Below are positions 21,967 to 34,900 of a stretch of DNA of 64,000 nucleotides, piece by piece (positions within the stretch are counted from its first letter, which is position 1; each line of letters opens with the position of its first letter). The position numbers and the translations under genes are program-made. The notes under the pieces were generated by a model. That model made no database searches. It worked only from the letters and a program-made list of their open reading frames with translations, and was not told where the DNA came from. This stretch comes from Dallia pectoralis (taxonomy: Eukaryota > Chordata > Actinopteri > Esociformes > Umbridae), in contig CM055749.1 in NCBI GenBank assembly GCA_029465975.1, positions 663,705 through 727,704 on the forward strand, read 5' to 3'.

Positions 21967-22694
21967 GTGAGTAGTTCTGCTCTTCCATTAATCGTGTCAT
22001 CGGTTATTCACTCATGTGGTCTGTGAGGTTTGTCACTGTGCAACAAGATTGGGATCTAATTAAACCAGAAGTCTAATATGTGCAGTTTCACCTAAATCGT
22101 TTGATCAGTTTTACAATGTTTGGTCATATTATCGTAATATCTGATGAACTGAAGTAGCATCACATAACCTCGGCCCAGCCAACATACTCACATGGATAAA
22201 CAACTTTTACTATTGCTGACAAAATCTGCTGTTTCCTAGCTAGTGATTCTGATTGTGGATGCACTTACTGATAGTTGATCTCGATCAATCAGCCAAGAGA
22301 GTCAAATGTACAGAACATCACACAAAAGCAATGAATAGGAAAGGCCAGTCCAATATTCATGTGGAAACAGATTTTTTTTATATATATATATATTGGGATA
22401 TGAGAATGGGTGTTACAGGGTGATACCTGTATTATGTTTCTGTTTCGTCTCTGCACTGAAGGCATTGTGGTTAGAGGAAGACTCTCCTCCATGCATCTGT
22501 CAAAGTGCGATTCAGGAAAATGGAGAGATATCTGTGATTTGATTCCACTTTTAAACATTTAAAAGAAAAAACCTCTCAACTCCTCCTAACCCAATCTCTT
22601 GGATTGGTTGAACAGTGCAGAAGAGGACATCACTTCTTAAAGATTTCACTTGTTGTGAACTGATGTAGCTTTGTTATATTTTAAGAACACAAGC
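21967..22694 (+). other. Presumed znf831 leader intron, unique part
   Basis: AT-rich sequence with a short (TA)n run at 22378-22393. No exon or element recognised. Confidence 0.4.
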
Positions 22695-23198
22695 AGATCT
22701 GGAGTAGAGGGGTCACTGGAGTAGAGGGTTCACTGGAGTAGAGGGGTCACTGGAGTAGAGGGTTCACTGGAGTAGAGGGGTCACTGGAGTAGAATGGTGA
22801 CTGGAGTAGAGGGGTCACTGGAGTAGAGGGGTTGCTGGAGTAGAATGGTGACTGGAGTAGAGGGGTCACTGGAGTAGAGGGTTCACTGGAGTAGAGGGGT
22901 CACTGGAGTAGAGGGTTCACTGGAGTAGAGGGGTCACTGGAGTAGAATGGTGACTGGAGTAGAGGGGTCACTGGAGTAGAGGGGTCACTGGAGTAGAGGG
23001 GTTGCTGGAGTAGAATGGTGACTGGAGTAGAGGGGTCACTGGAGTAGAGGCGTCACTGGAGTAGAGGGTTCACTGGAGTAGAGGGGTCACTGGAGTAGAG
23101 GGGTCACTGGAGTAGAATGGTGACTGGAGTTGAGGGGTCACTGGAGTTGAGGGGTCACTGGAGTAGAGGGGTTGCTGGAGTAGAATGGTGACTGGAGT
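22695..23198. repeat. 17-bp minisatellite just upstream of the znf831 coding exon
   Basis: About 29 copies of GGGGTCACTGGAGTAGA with variants (GGTTCACT, GGTTGCT, AATGGTGACT). It ends about 60 bp before the exon's splice acceptor and shares the GGGGTCACTGG core with the first coding repeat at 23881-23983. Confidence 0.94.
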
Positions 23199-23306
23199 TG
23201 TTCTTTGATCTTAGTAATTAACAATGTAGATCTTGAAAACTCTGTTTATTTTCCAGGTAATTCAACTACTGACCCTGCATTGGAACGCCACCACACTGCA
23301 GTTGCC

Positions 23307-26300
23307 ATGGAGACAGGCAAGCAAGGCTTGGTGAATGTTCGGGCGTCTGGCATGAGCATAGTCTCAGATACATGGCAGAAAGACGACAAGAACAGCAGGC
23401 CTGCCCAGGCTGCTTTACCCACCATGTTCCTCCACACCATGCCAGCCTTTTCTTCACACCACCAGATTCAGATCCAACCCGAAACCTCCAAAGATGCCAG
23501 CCTTCGCCTGTCCATGAGCTCCGCCCGTTCTATGGCCCCCGTTGTTCAGTTTGGTCCTCCGGATACGCTGCCGTTCCTTACCCTTCATCTCCCAGCTGGG
23601 CTGCGTCTCCACCAGCCAGTCGCTCCAGGAAGACCTCCAGTGCCTGGTGCTCCTGTATCTGTTGTCAGACCCAACAGGTCCACTGGGAAGCACCTGTGTC
23701 CTCACTGTGGCAGGGACTGCATGAAGCCTAGTGTCCTGGAGAAGCATTTGCGGTGTCACACTGGAGAGAGACCATACCCCTGCATCATCTGTGGCATCTC
23801 ATTCAAGACCCAGAGTAACCTGTACAAACACCGCCGGACACAGGCACACGCTCGCCTCTGCTCCGAGTCCGGATCTGAACAGGGGTCACTGGGCTCACTG
23901 GGGTCACTGGGATCGCTGGGGTCGCTGGGATCACTGGGGTCGCTGGGGTCACTGGGGTCGCTTGGGTCGCTGGGATCACTGGGCAGCCAAGACAGTCTCC
24001 AGGGATCACAAGACCTTCTGCAGGGTCACTCATCCTTAGAACCCTTAGCAAGTCATGGCACACTACAAAGCCATTCCTCCATGGGCAGCGTGGAAAGTTT
24101 ACAGGGCCACTGCCAGGATAGTGATGGCAGCAAGGATGCCCTCACATCCTGCCCCTCTCTGGACGACCACACCCAGGACCCAGGAGGCTGTATGGCTGCA
24201 GCCACCTCCTCACTCTGCACTGCTCCGAGGAATGGAACTGACCAACACAGAGAAACAAACTTACCTCCTGGGGCCCAACGGGTTCATAGCAAAGAGCTGT
24301 ATGAGGGGAAAAGAGACCCTGGGGAAACAAAGGATGAAAAAAGAGAGAAAATGAGAGATATGGAAAGGCGTGCTTTGACCCTGCCCCGCCACCTCCCGCT
24401 CCAGAGACAGCCGGCCATCTTCTCTCACTGGGAGGGCTCGGTGACTAAGGTGCCAGCCCAGAAACAGGAACGTTTTCTGTCAAGAGGGAAGTCCCTGAGC
24501 CATGATAGTACTGACTCAGGCTTCAGTGAAGCATCTAGCCCTGGATCTGGACCACAACACAACCAGAGCCCTGGATCTGGACCACAACACAACCAGAGCC
24601 CTGGATCTGGACCACAACACAACCAGAGCCCTGGATCTGGACCACAACACAACCAGAGCCCTGGATCTGGACCACAACACAACCAGAGCCCTGGATCTGG
24701 ACCACAACACAACCAGAGCCCTGGATCTGGACCACAACACAACCAGAGCCCTGGATCTGGACCACAACACAACCAGAGCCCTGAGCCTGGACCACAACAC
24801 AACCAGAGCCCTGAGCCTGGACAACAACACAACCTTAGACTTGGGTCTGCACCCCAAAATCAGAGCCCTGGTTCTGGATCCAGAACCCACAGCACTGGGT
24901 CTGGACCCCATAACAATAAGATGTCAGTTTCAGAGTCTAATGTGGAGGTGACGGACCAGCTGGACCGGATCTTGCGAACCTCGCCTGATCAAACCAATGC
25001 TTCACACGAAGAGGCACTCACCCAGTCCACAGAGATAAACCCCAAACACACACCGACATGCCTCATTTCACAAACACATAAACAGCCAGGCAACTCACAC
25101 ACGCCTTGTGAGGCCTGGAACACAGTACCAATCCAGCCCCAGCAAAGTCTGGAAGATAGGATCTCCAAGTTGATCTCAGAGAACGACGCGGTGGTAGAGG
25201 ACAAACGCCTGGACACAGTCAGACCCAAGAGGACCATCCTGTCTAAACAGGGCAGCATCGACCTTCCTCTACCCTACACCTACAAAGACTCCTTCCACTT
25301 TGACATGAAGACCAGCCAAAGACCTCCTTCCACCACTGGCAGGGCCTGTCAGAGGGCTGAGATGGAAAAGAGAGGAGGTCTATATAGTTCCGTCCTCACC
25401 CAGACCTCCACCAGCCTCCAGAACCATGCCTCCCTGACTCGTAGCAGCTCTCTACCCCAGATTGTACGATGTCAGGGTACAGACAGAACCAGCTCAGCCT
25501 ATCTGCACCAAAGGGACTGGGCCTACCTGGGTCGCAAGAGCAGCACTGGAATATTGTATCCACTAGGATTCACTATTAAGTCTGTGGACCATCATGGATC
25601 AGGCCACCGCCCACTAGTCCGTCAGGGAGCCGTGGACGGTCTCCCAGGAGATGGTCCAATGATATCAGCATCAGCAGGAGTGAGAGTTAGTCCTGGTATA
25701 CTAACATCAGACCAAGATGGGGCTGGTCCTTGTGAAGAGCCAAACCAAAAGAGCCAACGGAAGAAGTCCAAGAAGTTTGGATATAACAAGTGGCACATTT
25801 ATGGAGGTGGAGGGACCTTTACAAAACTCTACAGCCCAGAAAAGACAGCAGATCCTGGGGTCTTGAAGTCTAAGAGGTCCCTAGCTGGTCTGGAACAGGA
25901 AGGATACCTGGGAGTTCAGAGGAACGGCACAGGAGTCAACAGAGAACTTGCAAAATCACAGATCGGTAGAGGAACAGGAAGTGGTATGACACCACTGGAC
26001 TCTACACCTGGAAGTACTGTATTGCATCCATCCTGTCTCCTAGGCAACGTTTCACCCATCAGTCATGTCCACTCACATCACACTCCTAGTCATCTTCATA
26101 ACAGACAGTCCATGTCACCAGGATTCTCATGTAAGGCAAAAACAGGCGACTCTTACATGACTGACTGCGTATCTGAGAGGGTGACCCACCAGGAGAAATA
26201 CTCTTATCTATCACAAAGCAGCCATGTTCCCTCAGAGAGGAAAAAGCTGAAAATGGAGGCAAGCATATGTCCACTGGAAGTAGGAGGTCAAAACAGCAGC

Positions 26301-29300
26301 AGTCATCTGACCCGATTGCCAGACATCATCCAAAACCCAGACCAGGTCCAAACTCCAGTCCAGGACCAAGCCCCAGTCCAGAACCAAGCCCCAGTCCAGA
26401 ACCAAGCCCCAGTCCAAAACCAAACCCCAGTCCAGAACCAAGCCCCAGTCCAAAACCAAACCCCAGTCCAGAACCAAGCCCCATTCCAGAACCAAGCCCC
26501 AGTCCAGAACCAAACCCCAGTCCAGAACCAAGCCCCATTCCAGAACCAAGCCCCAGTCCAGAACCAAACCCCAGTCCAGAACCCATGCCCAGTCATATCC
26601 TCAGCCAGTCATGGGATGTTTCGCCCCCGCTCCTCAGCCAATGTCTCTGTTTCATCCAAGACCAGTTTTCTCCCTAAATACCAGCTGAGGCTTCCGACAA
26701 TTGAGTTAGTCCCAACACAACTCAGAACTATAGGCCATACTGTTGAAGGCCTAACCCCAACACCACCCAGATCTTCAAGCCATAAGGTTGAAGGCCTAAC
26801 CCCAAAACAACCCAGATCTTCAAGCCATAATGTTGAAGGCCTAACCCCAAAACAACCCAGATCTTCAAGCCACAATGTTGAAGGCCTAACCCCAACACAA
26901 CCCAGATCTTCAAGCCATAATGTTGAAGGCCTAACCCCAACACAACCCAGATCTTCAAGCCATAATGTTGAAGGCCTAACCCCAACACAACCCAGATCTT
27001 CAAGCCATAATGTTGATGGCCTAACCCCAACACAACCCAGATCTTCAAGCCATAATGTTGATGGCCTAACCCCAACACAACCCAGATCTTCAAGCCATAA
27101 TGTTGAAGGCCTAACCCAAAAAAAACCCAGATCTTCAAGCCATAATGTTGAAGGCCTAACCCCAACACCACCCAGAACTATACGCCATAATGTTGAAGGC
27201 TTGACCAAAACACTACCTAGAACAACAAGCCGTAATACTCCACGCCTTACCCTAAAACAACCTGGAAATATAAGCCATAATACTGCAGGTTTCACATGTA
27301 TCCATTGTCACCCAGATCTCATTATCAACTCCTCAGGACTTTTCACCTCTTCAGGACCTCTCACCTCTTCAGGACCTCTCACCTCTTCAGGACATCTCAC
27401 ATCTTCAGGACCTCTCACCTCTTCAGGATATCTCACATCCTCAGGATCTCTCACCTCTTCAGGACTTCTCACATCAGATATATCATGTCATAACACACCA
27501 GATATATCTTGCCATAACACACCAGATATATCATGCCATAACACACCAGATATATCATGCCATAACACAGCAGATATATCATGCCATAACACAGCAGATA
27601 TATCATGCCATAACACACCAGATATATCATGCCATAACACAGCAGATATATCATGCCATAACACACCAGATATATCATGCCATAACACACCAGATGTATC
27701 ATGCCATAACACACCAGATATATCATGCCATAACACACCAGATGTATCATGCCATAACACACCAGATATATCATGCCATAACACAGCAGATATATCATGC
27801 CATAACACACCAGATGTATCATGCCATAACACACCAGATATATCATGCCATAACACACCAGATATATCATGCCATAACACAGCAGATATATCATGCCATA
27901 ACACACCAGATATATCATGCCATAACACACCAGATATATCATGCCATAACACACCAGATATATCATGCCATAACACACCAGATATATCATGCCATAACAC
28001 AGCAGATATATCATGCCATAACACACCAGATATATCATGCCATAACACAGCAGATATATCATGCCATAACACACCAGATGTATCATGCCATAACACACCA
28101 GATATATCATGCCATAACACACCAGATATATCATGCCATAACACACCAGATGTATCATGCCATAACACAGCAGATATATCATGCCATAACACACCAGATG
28201 TATCATGCCATAACACACCAGATATATCATGCCATAACACAGCAGATATATCATGCCATAACACACCAGATATATCATGCCATAACACACCAGATATATC
28301 ATGCCATAACACAGCAGATATATCATGCCATAACACACCAGATATATCATGCCATAACACAGCAGATATATCATGCCATAACACACCAGATATATCATGC
28401 CATAACACACCAGATATATCATGCCATAACACAGCAGATATATCATGCCATAACACAGCAGATATATCATGCCATAACACACCCTTTACCAGAGCACAGT
28501 CAACATACTCTATGTCCTCACAGTTCCCTGCTATTCCATTCACTGTTAGTCTAAGTAGCCAGGTCGAGGGCCAGAATGTGTTTCATGTGCGAACTGCAGA
28601 CCTCCAAATCTGTCTTCAGCTCATCTCAGATGAACAGTTAGCACTCATAGAACCTCAAATTGAAAAACAGTGTCTGACAACAGGTAGTGGGGATTTGCAT
28701 GGTGCGATGGGCATTTCTGTGGACCCAGCAGGAACCAAAACGCTTAAAGAAGCTTTTCAAACCAGCTCTTTTTCTCTACCTGTCACCAAAACCCACGTGA
28801 CACAGGAAGTTAGTGGAACTCTGGTGTCAGTAGAGCTTTTATCATTACAGCATGATGACAGAGGATTTGCTGATGATCCAGAGAGCCAGCATTTGGAGCC
28901 AGTGGGTCGGAACTCTTCATTCAAAAAGCCATATTCTCCAACTCAGACTGAAAGATCTGAGATGATGAAAGCTCCTCTTGTAAAAATTGCTGGACAACTA
29001 TTTTCAAATGTTTCAGCTTCAACATCTCCTCACCCCCATCTAGTCACAATGCTTCAGAATCAGTGTACCGGGACAAGAACCCTGTTACACCAAGAACCCA
29101 GCTTAGAAACAACACATAATAAAGTGAGCCCCTCTCATTGTGCTCGATCGGACCTAGTCCCAGGGTCTACAGAGCCCCGAGCTCTAGTCCCAAGAAAGAG
29201 CCCTTCATCTCCCCACAACCATGTCTGTGACTGTCCAGGAGAGCCACTGGTCACTGCTGGTCTGCTACTTGGAAAACCCAACACAGCTGGAGTACCCAAC

Positions 29301-29331
29301 ATCCCGACATCTGACCACAACACAACAGCAG
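23307..29331 (+). CDS. znf831: Zinc finger protein 831, first and giant coding exon (residues 1-2008)
   Basis: The exon follows TTTCCAG at 23250-23256 and ends at a GTAGGA donor (29332). The start is the ATG of METGKQGL, since an earlier ATG at 23205 lies in the intron. PTMFLHTMP near residue 40 matches a conserved ZNF831 block. Two adjacent C2H2 fingers are at C131/C134/H147/H151 and C159/C162/H175/H181, joined by TGERPYP, with SVLEKHLRCH and QSNLYKHRRTQAH as in HIVEP/ZNF831 proteins. The rest is low-complexity with six in-frame tandem repeats listed separately; GYNKWHIYGGGG (about residue 860) is a unique conserved-looking block. The end phase is 1, matching the exon at 40869. Human ZNF831 is about 1,680 residues; the extra length here is largely repeats. 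Role: probable nuclear DNA-binding regulator, poorly characterised. Confidence 0.92.
23881..23983 (+). repeat. Coding repeat: LGS triplets
   Basis: Nine-base units (CTGGGGTCA and variants) encode a Gly-Ser-Leu run of about twelve triplets directly after the second zinc finger of znf831. Confidence 0.9.
24535..24832 (+). repeat. Coding 30-bp repeat: SPGSGPQHNQ
   Basis: Ten copies of a 10-residue unit in znf831. Eight are almost identical; the last two read SPEPGPQHNQ and SPEPGQQHN. Frames on the other strand are open too but are shadows. Confidence 0.93.
26338..26590 (+). repeat. Coding 18-bp repeat: PVQNQA
   Basis: About 13 six-residue units (PVQNQA, PVQNQT, PFQNQA) in znf831. Variants alternate in blocks, suggesting duplication of groups of units. 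Confidence 0.92.
26740..27225 (+). repeat. Coding 45-bp repeat: GLTPTQPRSSSHNVE
   Basis: About eleven 15-residue units in znf831, diverged at both ends and homogeneous in the middle, as expected of unequal exchange. Confidence 0.93.
27332..27475 (+). repeat. Coding 18-bp repeat: LTSSGP
   Basis: About eight six-residue units (LTSSGP, LTSSGH, LTSSGY, LTSSGS) in znf831, abutting the next array. Confidence 0.9.
27476..28484 (+). repeat. Coding 24-bp repeat: DISCHNTP, about 42 copies
   Basis: Around 42 eight-residue units in znf831 (DISCHNTP, DISCHNTA, DVSCHNTP). The unit keeps one Cys and one His every eight residues over 336 residues. No stop, no frameshift and only three common variants, all single-base changes (CCA/GCA, ATA/GTA). 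Confidence 0.95.
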
Positions 29332-29714
29332 GTAGGAACAGCTCTTATTAACATTTAGTGAGAAACCCTGTTGCAGCACTGTTTCATCATTAGTTAACTG
29401 CTCAAAAATGACCTATATGAATCTATGTATTATGCTTTTATTATTTGTGGTTTTGTTTGTCACCACTAGATGGGAGTAAGGGATAAAGGTTTGTTTTAGA
29501 TCATCTCACTCTTATCATGTGTTTACTCGGGTGTCTTTTAAACAAACATTTAGTTGCAATCTGGTAGGTCAATCTGGTAGGTCCCTCCTTAGCTTTTGAA
29601 AATACTGTTTGGTGTAATTAGATCATAAATGTTTACTGGCCTGATTGACAATGTCAGACAGACAGACAGTGTATGGGTCAGACGGGCAGACAGACAGACA
29701 TGGTTTGAGTGATA
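29332..29714 (+). other. Start of the 11.5-kb znf831 intron
   Basis: Unique sequence after the donor, with a small GACA run near 29655-29700. No exon seen. Confidence 0.5.
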
Positions 29715-30058
29715 CAGACAGACTGGGTTAGGGTGAGACAGGCTGGGTTAGGGTGAGACAGACTGGGTTAGGGTGAGACAGGCTGGGTTAGGGTGAGACA
29801 GGCTGGGTTAGGGTGAGACAGACTGGGTTAGGGTGAGACAGGCTGGGTTAGGGTGAGACAGACTGGGTTAGGGTGAGACAGGCTGGGTTAGGGTGAGACA
29901 GACTGGGTTAGGGTGAGACAGGCTGGGTTAGGGTGAGACAGGCTGGGTTAGGGTGAGACAGGCTGGGTTAGGGTGAGACAGACTGGGTTAGGGTGAGACA
30001 GGCTGGGTTAGGGTGAGACAGGCTGGGTTAGGGTGAGACAGACTGGGTTATGGTTAGG
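29715..30058. repeat. 20-bp minisatellite with telomere-like core
   Basis: About 17 copies of AGACAGGCTGGGTTAGGGTG, with a GGCT/GACT variant. Each unit holds GGGTTAGGG. Confidence 0.94.
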
Positions 30059-30159
30059 GTTACAAATACATGTTTTGTTTGTTCATTTCTTTTAGGAGAT
30101 TTGTTTTATTAATAACACACGTGAAGCTGACATAACACATGTGGTAAATATCAGATATG

Positions 30160-30300
30160 TATAATTAAATATCAGAAATGGAGAATTCAAAATCAGATAT
30201 GTAGAATTAAATATCAGATATGTAGAATTAAATATCAGATATGTAGGAGCATATATCAGATATGTAGAATTAAATATCAGATATGTAGGAGCATATGTCA
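30160..30300. repeat. 21-bp AT-rich repeat
   Basis: Five to six copies of AATTAAATATCAGATATGTAG or a variant with GAGCATAT. Confidence 0.85.
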
Positions 30301-30354
30301 GCTTTATAAAAGTTTCACACAAAACGTGTGTTCTAAATGACACCGTTCCTTCAC

Positions 30355-31335
30355 TACTGTAGATTGTAGACTGTAGACTGTAGATTGTAGACTGTAAACT
30401 GTAAACTGTAGACTGTAAACTGTAGACTGTACACTAGACTGTAGACTGTAGACTGTAAAATGTAGACTACTGTAGACTGTAAACTGTAGATTGTAGACTG
30501 TAGGCTGTAGACTGTAAACTGTAGACTGTAGACTGTAAACTGTAGACTGTAAACTGTAGACTGTAGACTGTAAACTCTAGACTGTAGACTGTAGACTGTA
30601 AACTGTAGACTGTAGACTGTAAACTGTAGACTGTACACTAGACTGTAGACTGTCAAATGTAGACTGTAGACTGTAAACAATAGACTGTAAACTGTAGACT
30701 GTACACTGGACTGTAGACTGTATACTGTAAAATGTAGACTGTAGACTGTAAACAATAGACTGTAAACTAGACTGTAGACTGTAAACTGTAGACTGTAGAC
30801 TGTAGACTGTAGACTGTAGACTGTAAACTGTAAACTGTAGATTGTAGACTGTAGACTGTAGACTGTAGACTGTAGACTGTAGACTGTAGACTGTAAACTG
30901 TAGACTGTAGACTGTAAACTATAGACTGTAGACTGTAGACTGTAAACTGTAGACTGTGGAATGTAGACTGTAAACTGTGGACTGTAAGTTTACAGTCTAC
31001 AGTAAACTGTAAACTGTAAACTGTAGACTGTAGACTGTAGACTGTAAACTGTAGACTATAAACTGTAGACTGTAAACTGTAAATTGTAAACTGTAGACTG
31101 TAAACTGTAGACTGTACACTGTAAACTGTAAACTGTAGACTGTAAACTGTGGACTGTAAGTTTACAGTCTACAGTAAACTGTAGACTGTAAACTGTAAAC
31201 TGTAGACTGTAGACTGTAAACTGTAGACTGTAGACTGTAAACTGTAGACTGTAAACTGTAGATTGTAGACTGTAGACTGTAAACTGTAGACTGTACACTG
31301 TAAACTGTAAACTCTAAACTGTAGACTGTAAACTT
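30355..31335. repeat. 7-bp satellite (TGTAGAC/TGTAAAC)n with inverted patches
   Basis: About 140 copies of a heptamer in two main forms, TGTAGAC and TGTAAAC, in irregular order. At 30979 and again at 31151 the array flips strand for about 20 bases (GTTTACAGTCTACAG), making short palindromes 172 bp apart. Confidence 0.94.
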
Positions 31336-31599
31336 AAGCACTATGTTGGGGGTTGTTGAGGATAATCCTAAAGTGTTGGTGGACACACCTGGTTAAATAA
31401 TGACAAAACACAAACATAAACACACGTCCCTCAGCGGTGTGTCATCAGAGTCCTGTCACCCTCCAGAGCTGTTTTCCTTCAGAAGTCAAAGGTCACAGAG
31501 ATCAGTCACAGCCATAGAGTAGGATAGTCGTCCCTGTATGTATCGTCATGGTGTCTGTAAGAGCATGGGCCAATTAAACCACTTCAGCTGAACACACAG
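31336..31599. other. Unique intron sequence
   Basis: Unremarkable sequence of the znf831 intron between the heptamer array and the CCAAT repeat. Confidence 0.4.
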
Positions 31600-31812
31600 A
31601 ACTGACTGCTGGCCAATCAGGGCAGCTCTAGGGAAACACACAGAACTGACTGCTGGCCAATCAGGGCAGCTCTAGGGAAACACACAGAACTGAATGCTGG
31701 CCAATCAAGACAGCTCCATCTAAATATGCAGAACTGGCTGGTTATCCAAACAAGCCTTAGCGAAAAACAAAAAACTGGCTGGCCAATCAGGACAGCACCA
31801 ACAAAGCACAAA
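31600..31812. repeat. 44-bp repeat carrying CCAAT boxes
   Basis: Four to five diverged copies of a unit of about 44 bp; four keep CTGGCCAATCA, a full NF-Y type CCAAT box. Followed to 31970 by unique sequence. Confidence 0.8.
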
Positions 31813-31969
31813 CTACCAATTGGATTATCGTTCAAACCACAGTAAACCCAGCCTGGGTTTACTGTACTTCTTTCAATAACATCTCCTTAAATTATAAAAA
31901 CATCAGGAATAAAGACTCATCTAACTGAAACATTATGATAACAGATGAAAGAATGTGGGATCTGCCTTT

Positions 31970-34900
31970 TCATACCACAGCTGATACTATACAGTGGAGG
32001 GAGACCTACGTGTTCTGATACCACAGCTGATACTATATAGTGGAGGGAGACCTACGTGTTCTGATACCACAGCTGATACTATACAGTGGAGGGAGACCTA
32101 CGTGTTCTGATACCACAGCTGATACTATACAGTGGAGGGAGACCTACGTGTTCTGATACCACAGCTGATACTATATAGTGGAGGGAGACCTACGTGTTCT
32201 GATACCACAGCTGATACTATATGGTGGAGGGAGACCTACGTGTTCTGATACCACAGCTGATACTATATGGTGGAGGGAGACCTACGTGTTCTGATACCAC
32301 AGCTGATACTATATAGTGGAGGGAGACCTACGTGTTCTGATACCACAGCTGATACTATATAGTGGAGGGAGACCTACGTGTTCTGATACCACAGCTGATA
32401 CTATATAGTGGAGGGAGACCTACGTGTTCTGATACCACAGCTGATACTATACAGTGGAGGGAGACCTACGTGTTCTGATACCACAGCTGATACTATACAG
32501 TGGAGGGAGACCTACGTGTTCTGATACCACAGCTGATACTATACAGTGGAGGGAGACCTACGTGTTCTGATACCACAGCTGATACTATACAGTGGAGGGA
32601 GACCTACGTGTTCTGATACCACAGCTGATACTATACAGTGGAGGGAGACCTACGTGTTCTGATACCACAGCTGATACTATATAGTGGAGGGAGACCTACG
32701 TGTTCTGATACCACAGCTGATACTATATAGTGGAGGGAGACCTACGTGTTCTGATACCACAGCTGATACTATATGGTGGAGGGAGACCTACGTGTTCTGA
32801 TACCACAGCTGATACTATATAGTGGAGGGAGACCTACGTGTTCTGATACCACAGCTGATACTATACAGTGGAGGGAGACCTACGTGTTCTGATACCACAG
32901 CTGATACTATATAGTGGAGGGAGACCTACGTGTTCTGATACCAGAGCTGATACTATATAGTGGAGGGAGACCTACGTGTTCTGATACCACAGCTGATACT
33001 ATACAGTGGAGGGAGACCTACGTGTTCTGATACCACAGCTGATACTATACAGTGGAGGGAGACCTACGTGTTCTGATACCACAGCTGATACTATACAGTG
33101 GAGGGAGACCTACGTGTTCTGATACCACAGCTGATACTATACAGTGGAGGGAGACCTACGTGTTCTGATACCACAGCTGATACTATACAGTGGAGGGAGA
33201 CCTACGTGTTCTGATACCACAGCTGATACTATATAGTGGAGGGAGACCTACGTGTTCTGATACCAGAGCTGATACTATATAGTGGAGGGAGACCTACGTG
33301 TTCTGATACCACAGCTGATACTATACAGTGGAGGGAGACCTACGTGTTCTGATACCACAGCTGATACTATATAGTGGAGGGAGACCTACGTGTTCTGATA
33401 CCACAGCTGATACTATACAGTGGAGGGAGACCTACGTGTTCTGATACCACAGCTGATACTATACAGTGGAGGGAGACCTACGTGTTCTGATACCACAGCT
33501 GATACTATACAGTGGAGGGAGACCTACGTGTTCTGATACCACAGCTGATACTATATGGTGGAGGGAGACCTACGTGTTCTGATACCACAGCTGATACTAT
33601 ACAGTGGAGGGAGACCTACGTGTTCTGATACCACAGCTGATACTATATAGTGGAGGGAGACCTACGTGTTCTGATACCACAGCTGATACTATACAGTGGA
33701 GGGAGACCTACGTGTTCTGATACCACAGCTGATACTATATAGTGGAGGGAGACCTACGTGTTCTGATACCACAGCTGATACTATACAGTGGAGGGAGACC
33801 TACGTGTTCTGATACCACAGCTGATACTATATAGTGGAGGGAGACCTACGTGTTCTGATACCACAGCTGATACTATACAGTGGAGGGAGACCTACGTGTT
33901 CTGATACCACAGCTGATACTATATAGTGGAGGGAGACCTACGTGTTCTGATACCACAGCTGATACTATACAGTGGAGGGAGACCTACGTGTTCTGATACC
34001 ACAGCTGATACTATATAGTGGAGGGAGTCCTACGTGTTCTGATACCAGAGCTGATACTATATAGTGGAGGGAGACCTACGTGTTCTGATACCACAGCTGA
34101 TACTATACAGTGGAGGGAGACCTATGTGTTCTGATACCACAGCTGAAACTATATAGTGGAGGGAGACCTACGTGTTCTGATACCACAGCTGATACTATAT
34201 AGTGGAGGGAGACCTACGTGTTCTGATACCACAGCTGATACTATACAGTGGAGGGAGACCTACGTGTTCTGATACCACAGCTGATACTATATAGTGGAGG
34301 GAGACCTACGTGTTCTGATACCACAGCTGATACTATACAGTGGAGGGAGACCTACGTGTTCTGATACCACAGCTGATACTATACAGTGGGAGGGAGACCT
34401 ACGTGTTCTGATACCACAGCTGATACTATATAGTGGAGGGAGACCTACGTGTTCTGATACCACAGCTGATACTATACAGTGGAGGGAGACCTACGTGTTC
34501 TGATACCACAGCTGATACTATACAGTGGAGGGAGACCTACGTGTTCTGATACCACAGCTGATACTATATAGTGGAGGGAGACCTACGTGTTCTGATACCA
34601 CAGCTGATACTATACAGTGGAGGGAGACCTACGTGTTCTGATACCACAGCTGATACTATATAGTGGAGGGAGACCTACGTGTTCTGATACCACAGCTGAT
34701 ACTATACAGTGGAGGGAGACCTACGTGTTCTGATACCACAGCTGATACTATACAGTGGAGGGAGACCTACGTGTTCTGATACCACAGCTGATACTATATA
34801 GTGGAGGGAGACCTACGTGTTCTGATACCAGAGCTGATACTATATAGTGGAGGGAGACCTACGTGTTCTGATACCACAGCTGATACTATACAGTGGAGGG

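Noticed and set aside
23205..23306. Earlier ATG for znf831 at 23205
   Set aside because: It lies before a polypyrimidine tract and TTTCCAG acceptor; the encoded MILVINNVDLENSVYFPG has no similarity to ZNF831, and the ATG at 23307 starts the conserved part.
27469..28554. Minus-strand frames of 337 and 351 codons and a plus-strand frame of 286 codons
   Set aside because: Shadows of the DISCHNTP coding array of znf831.
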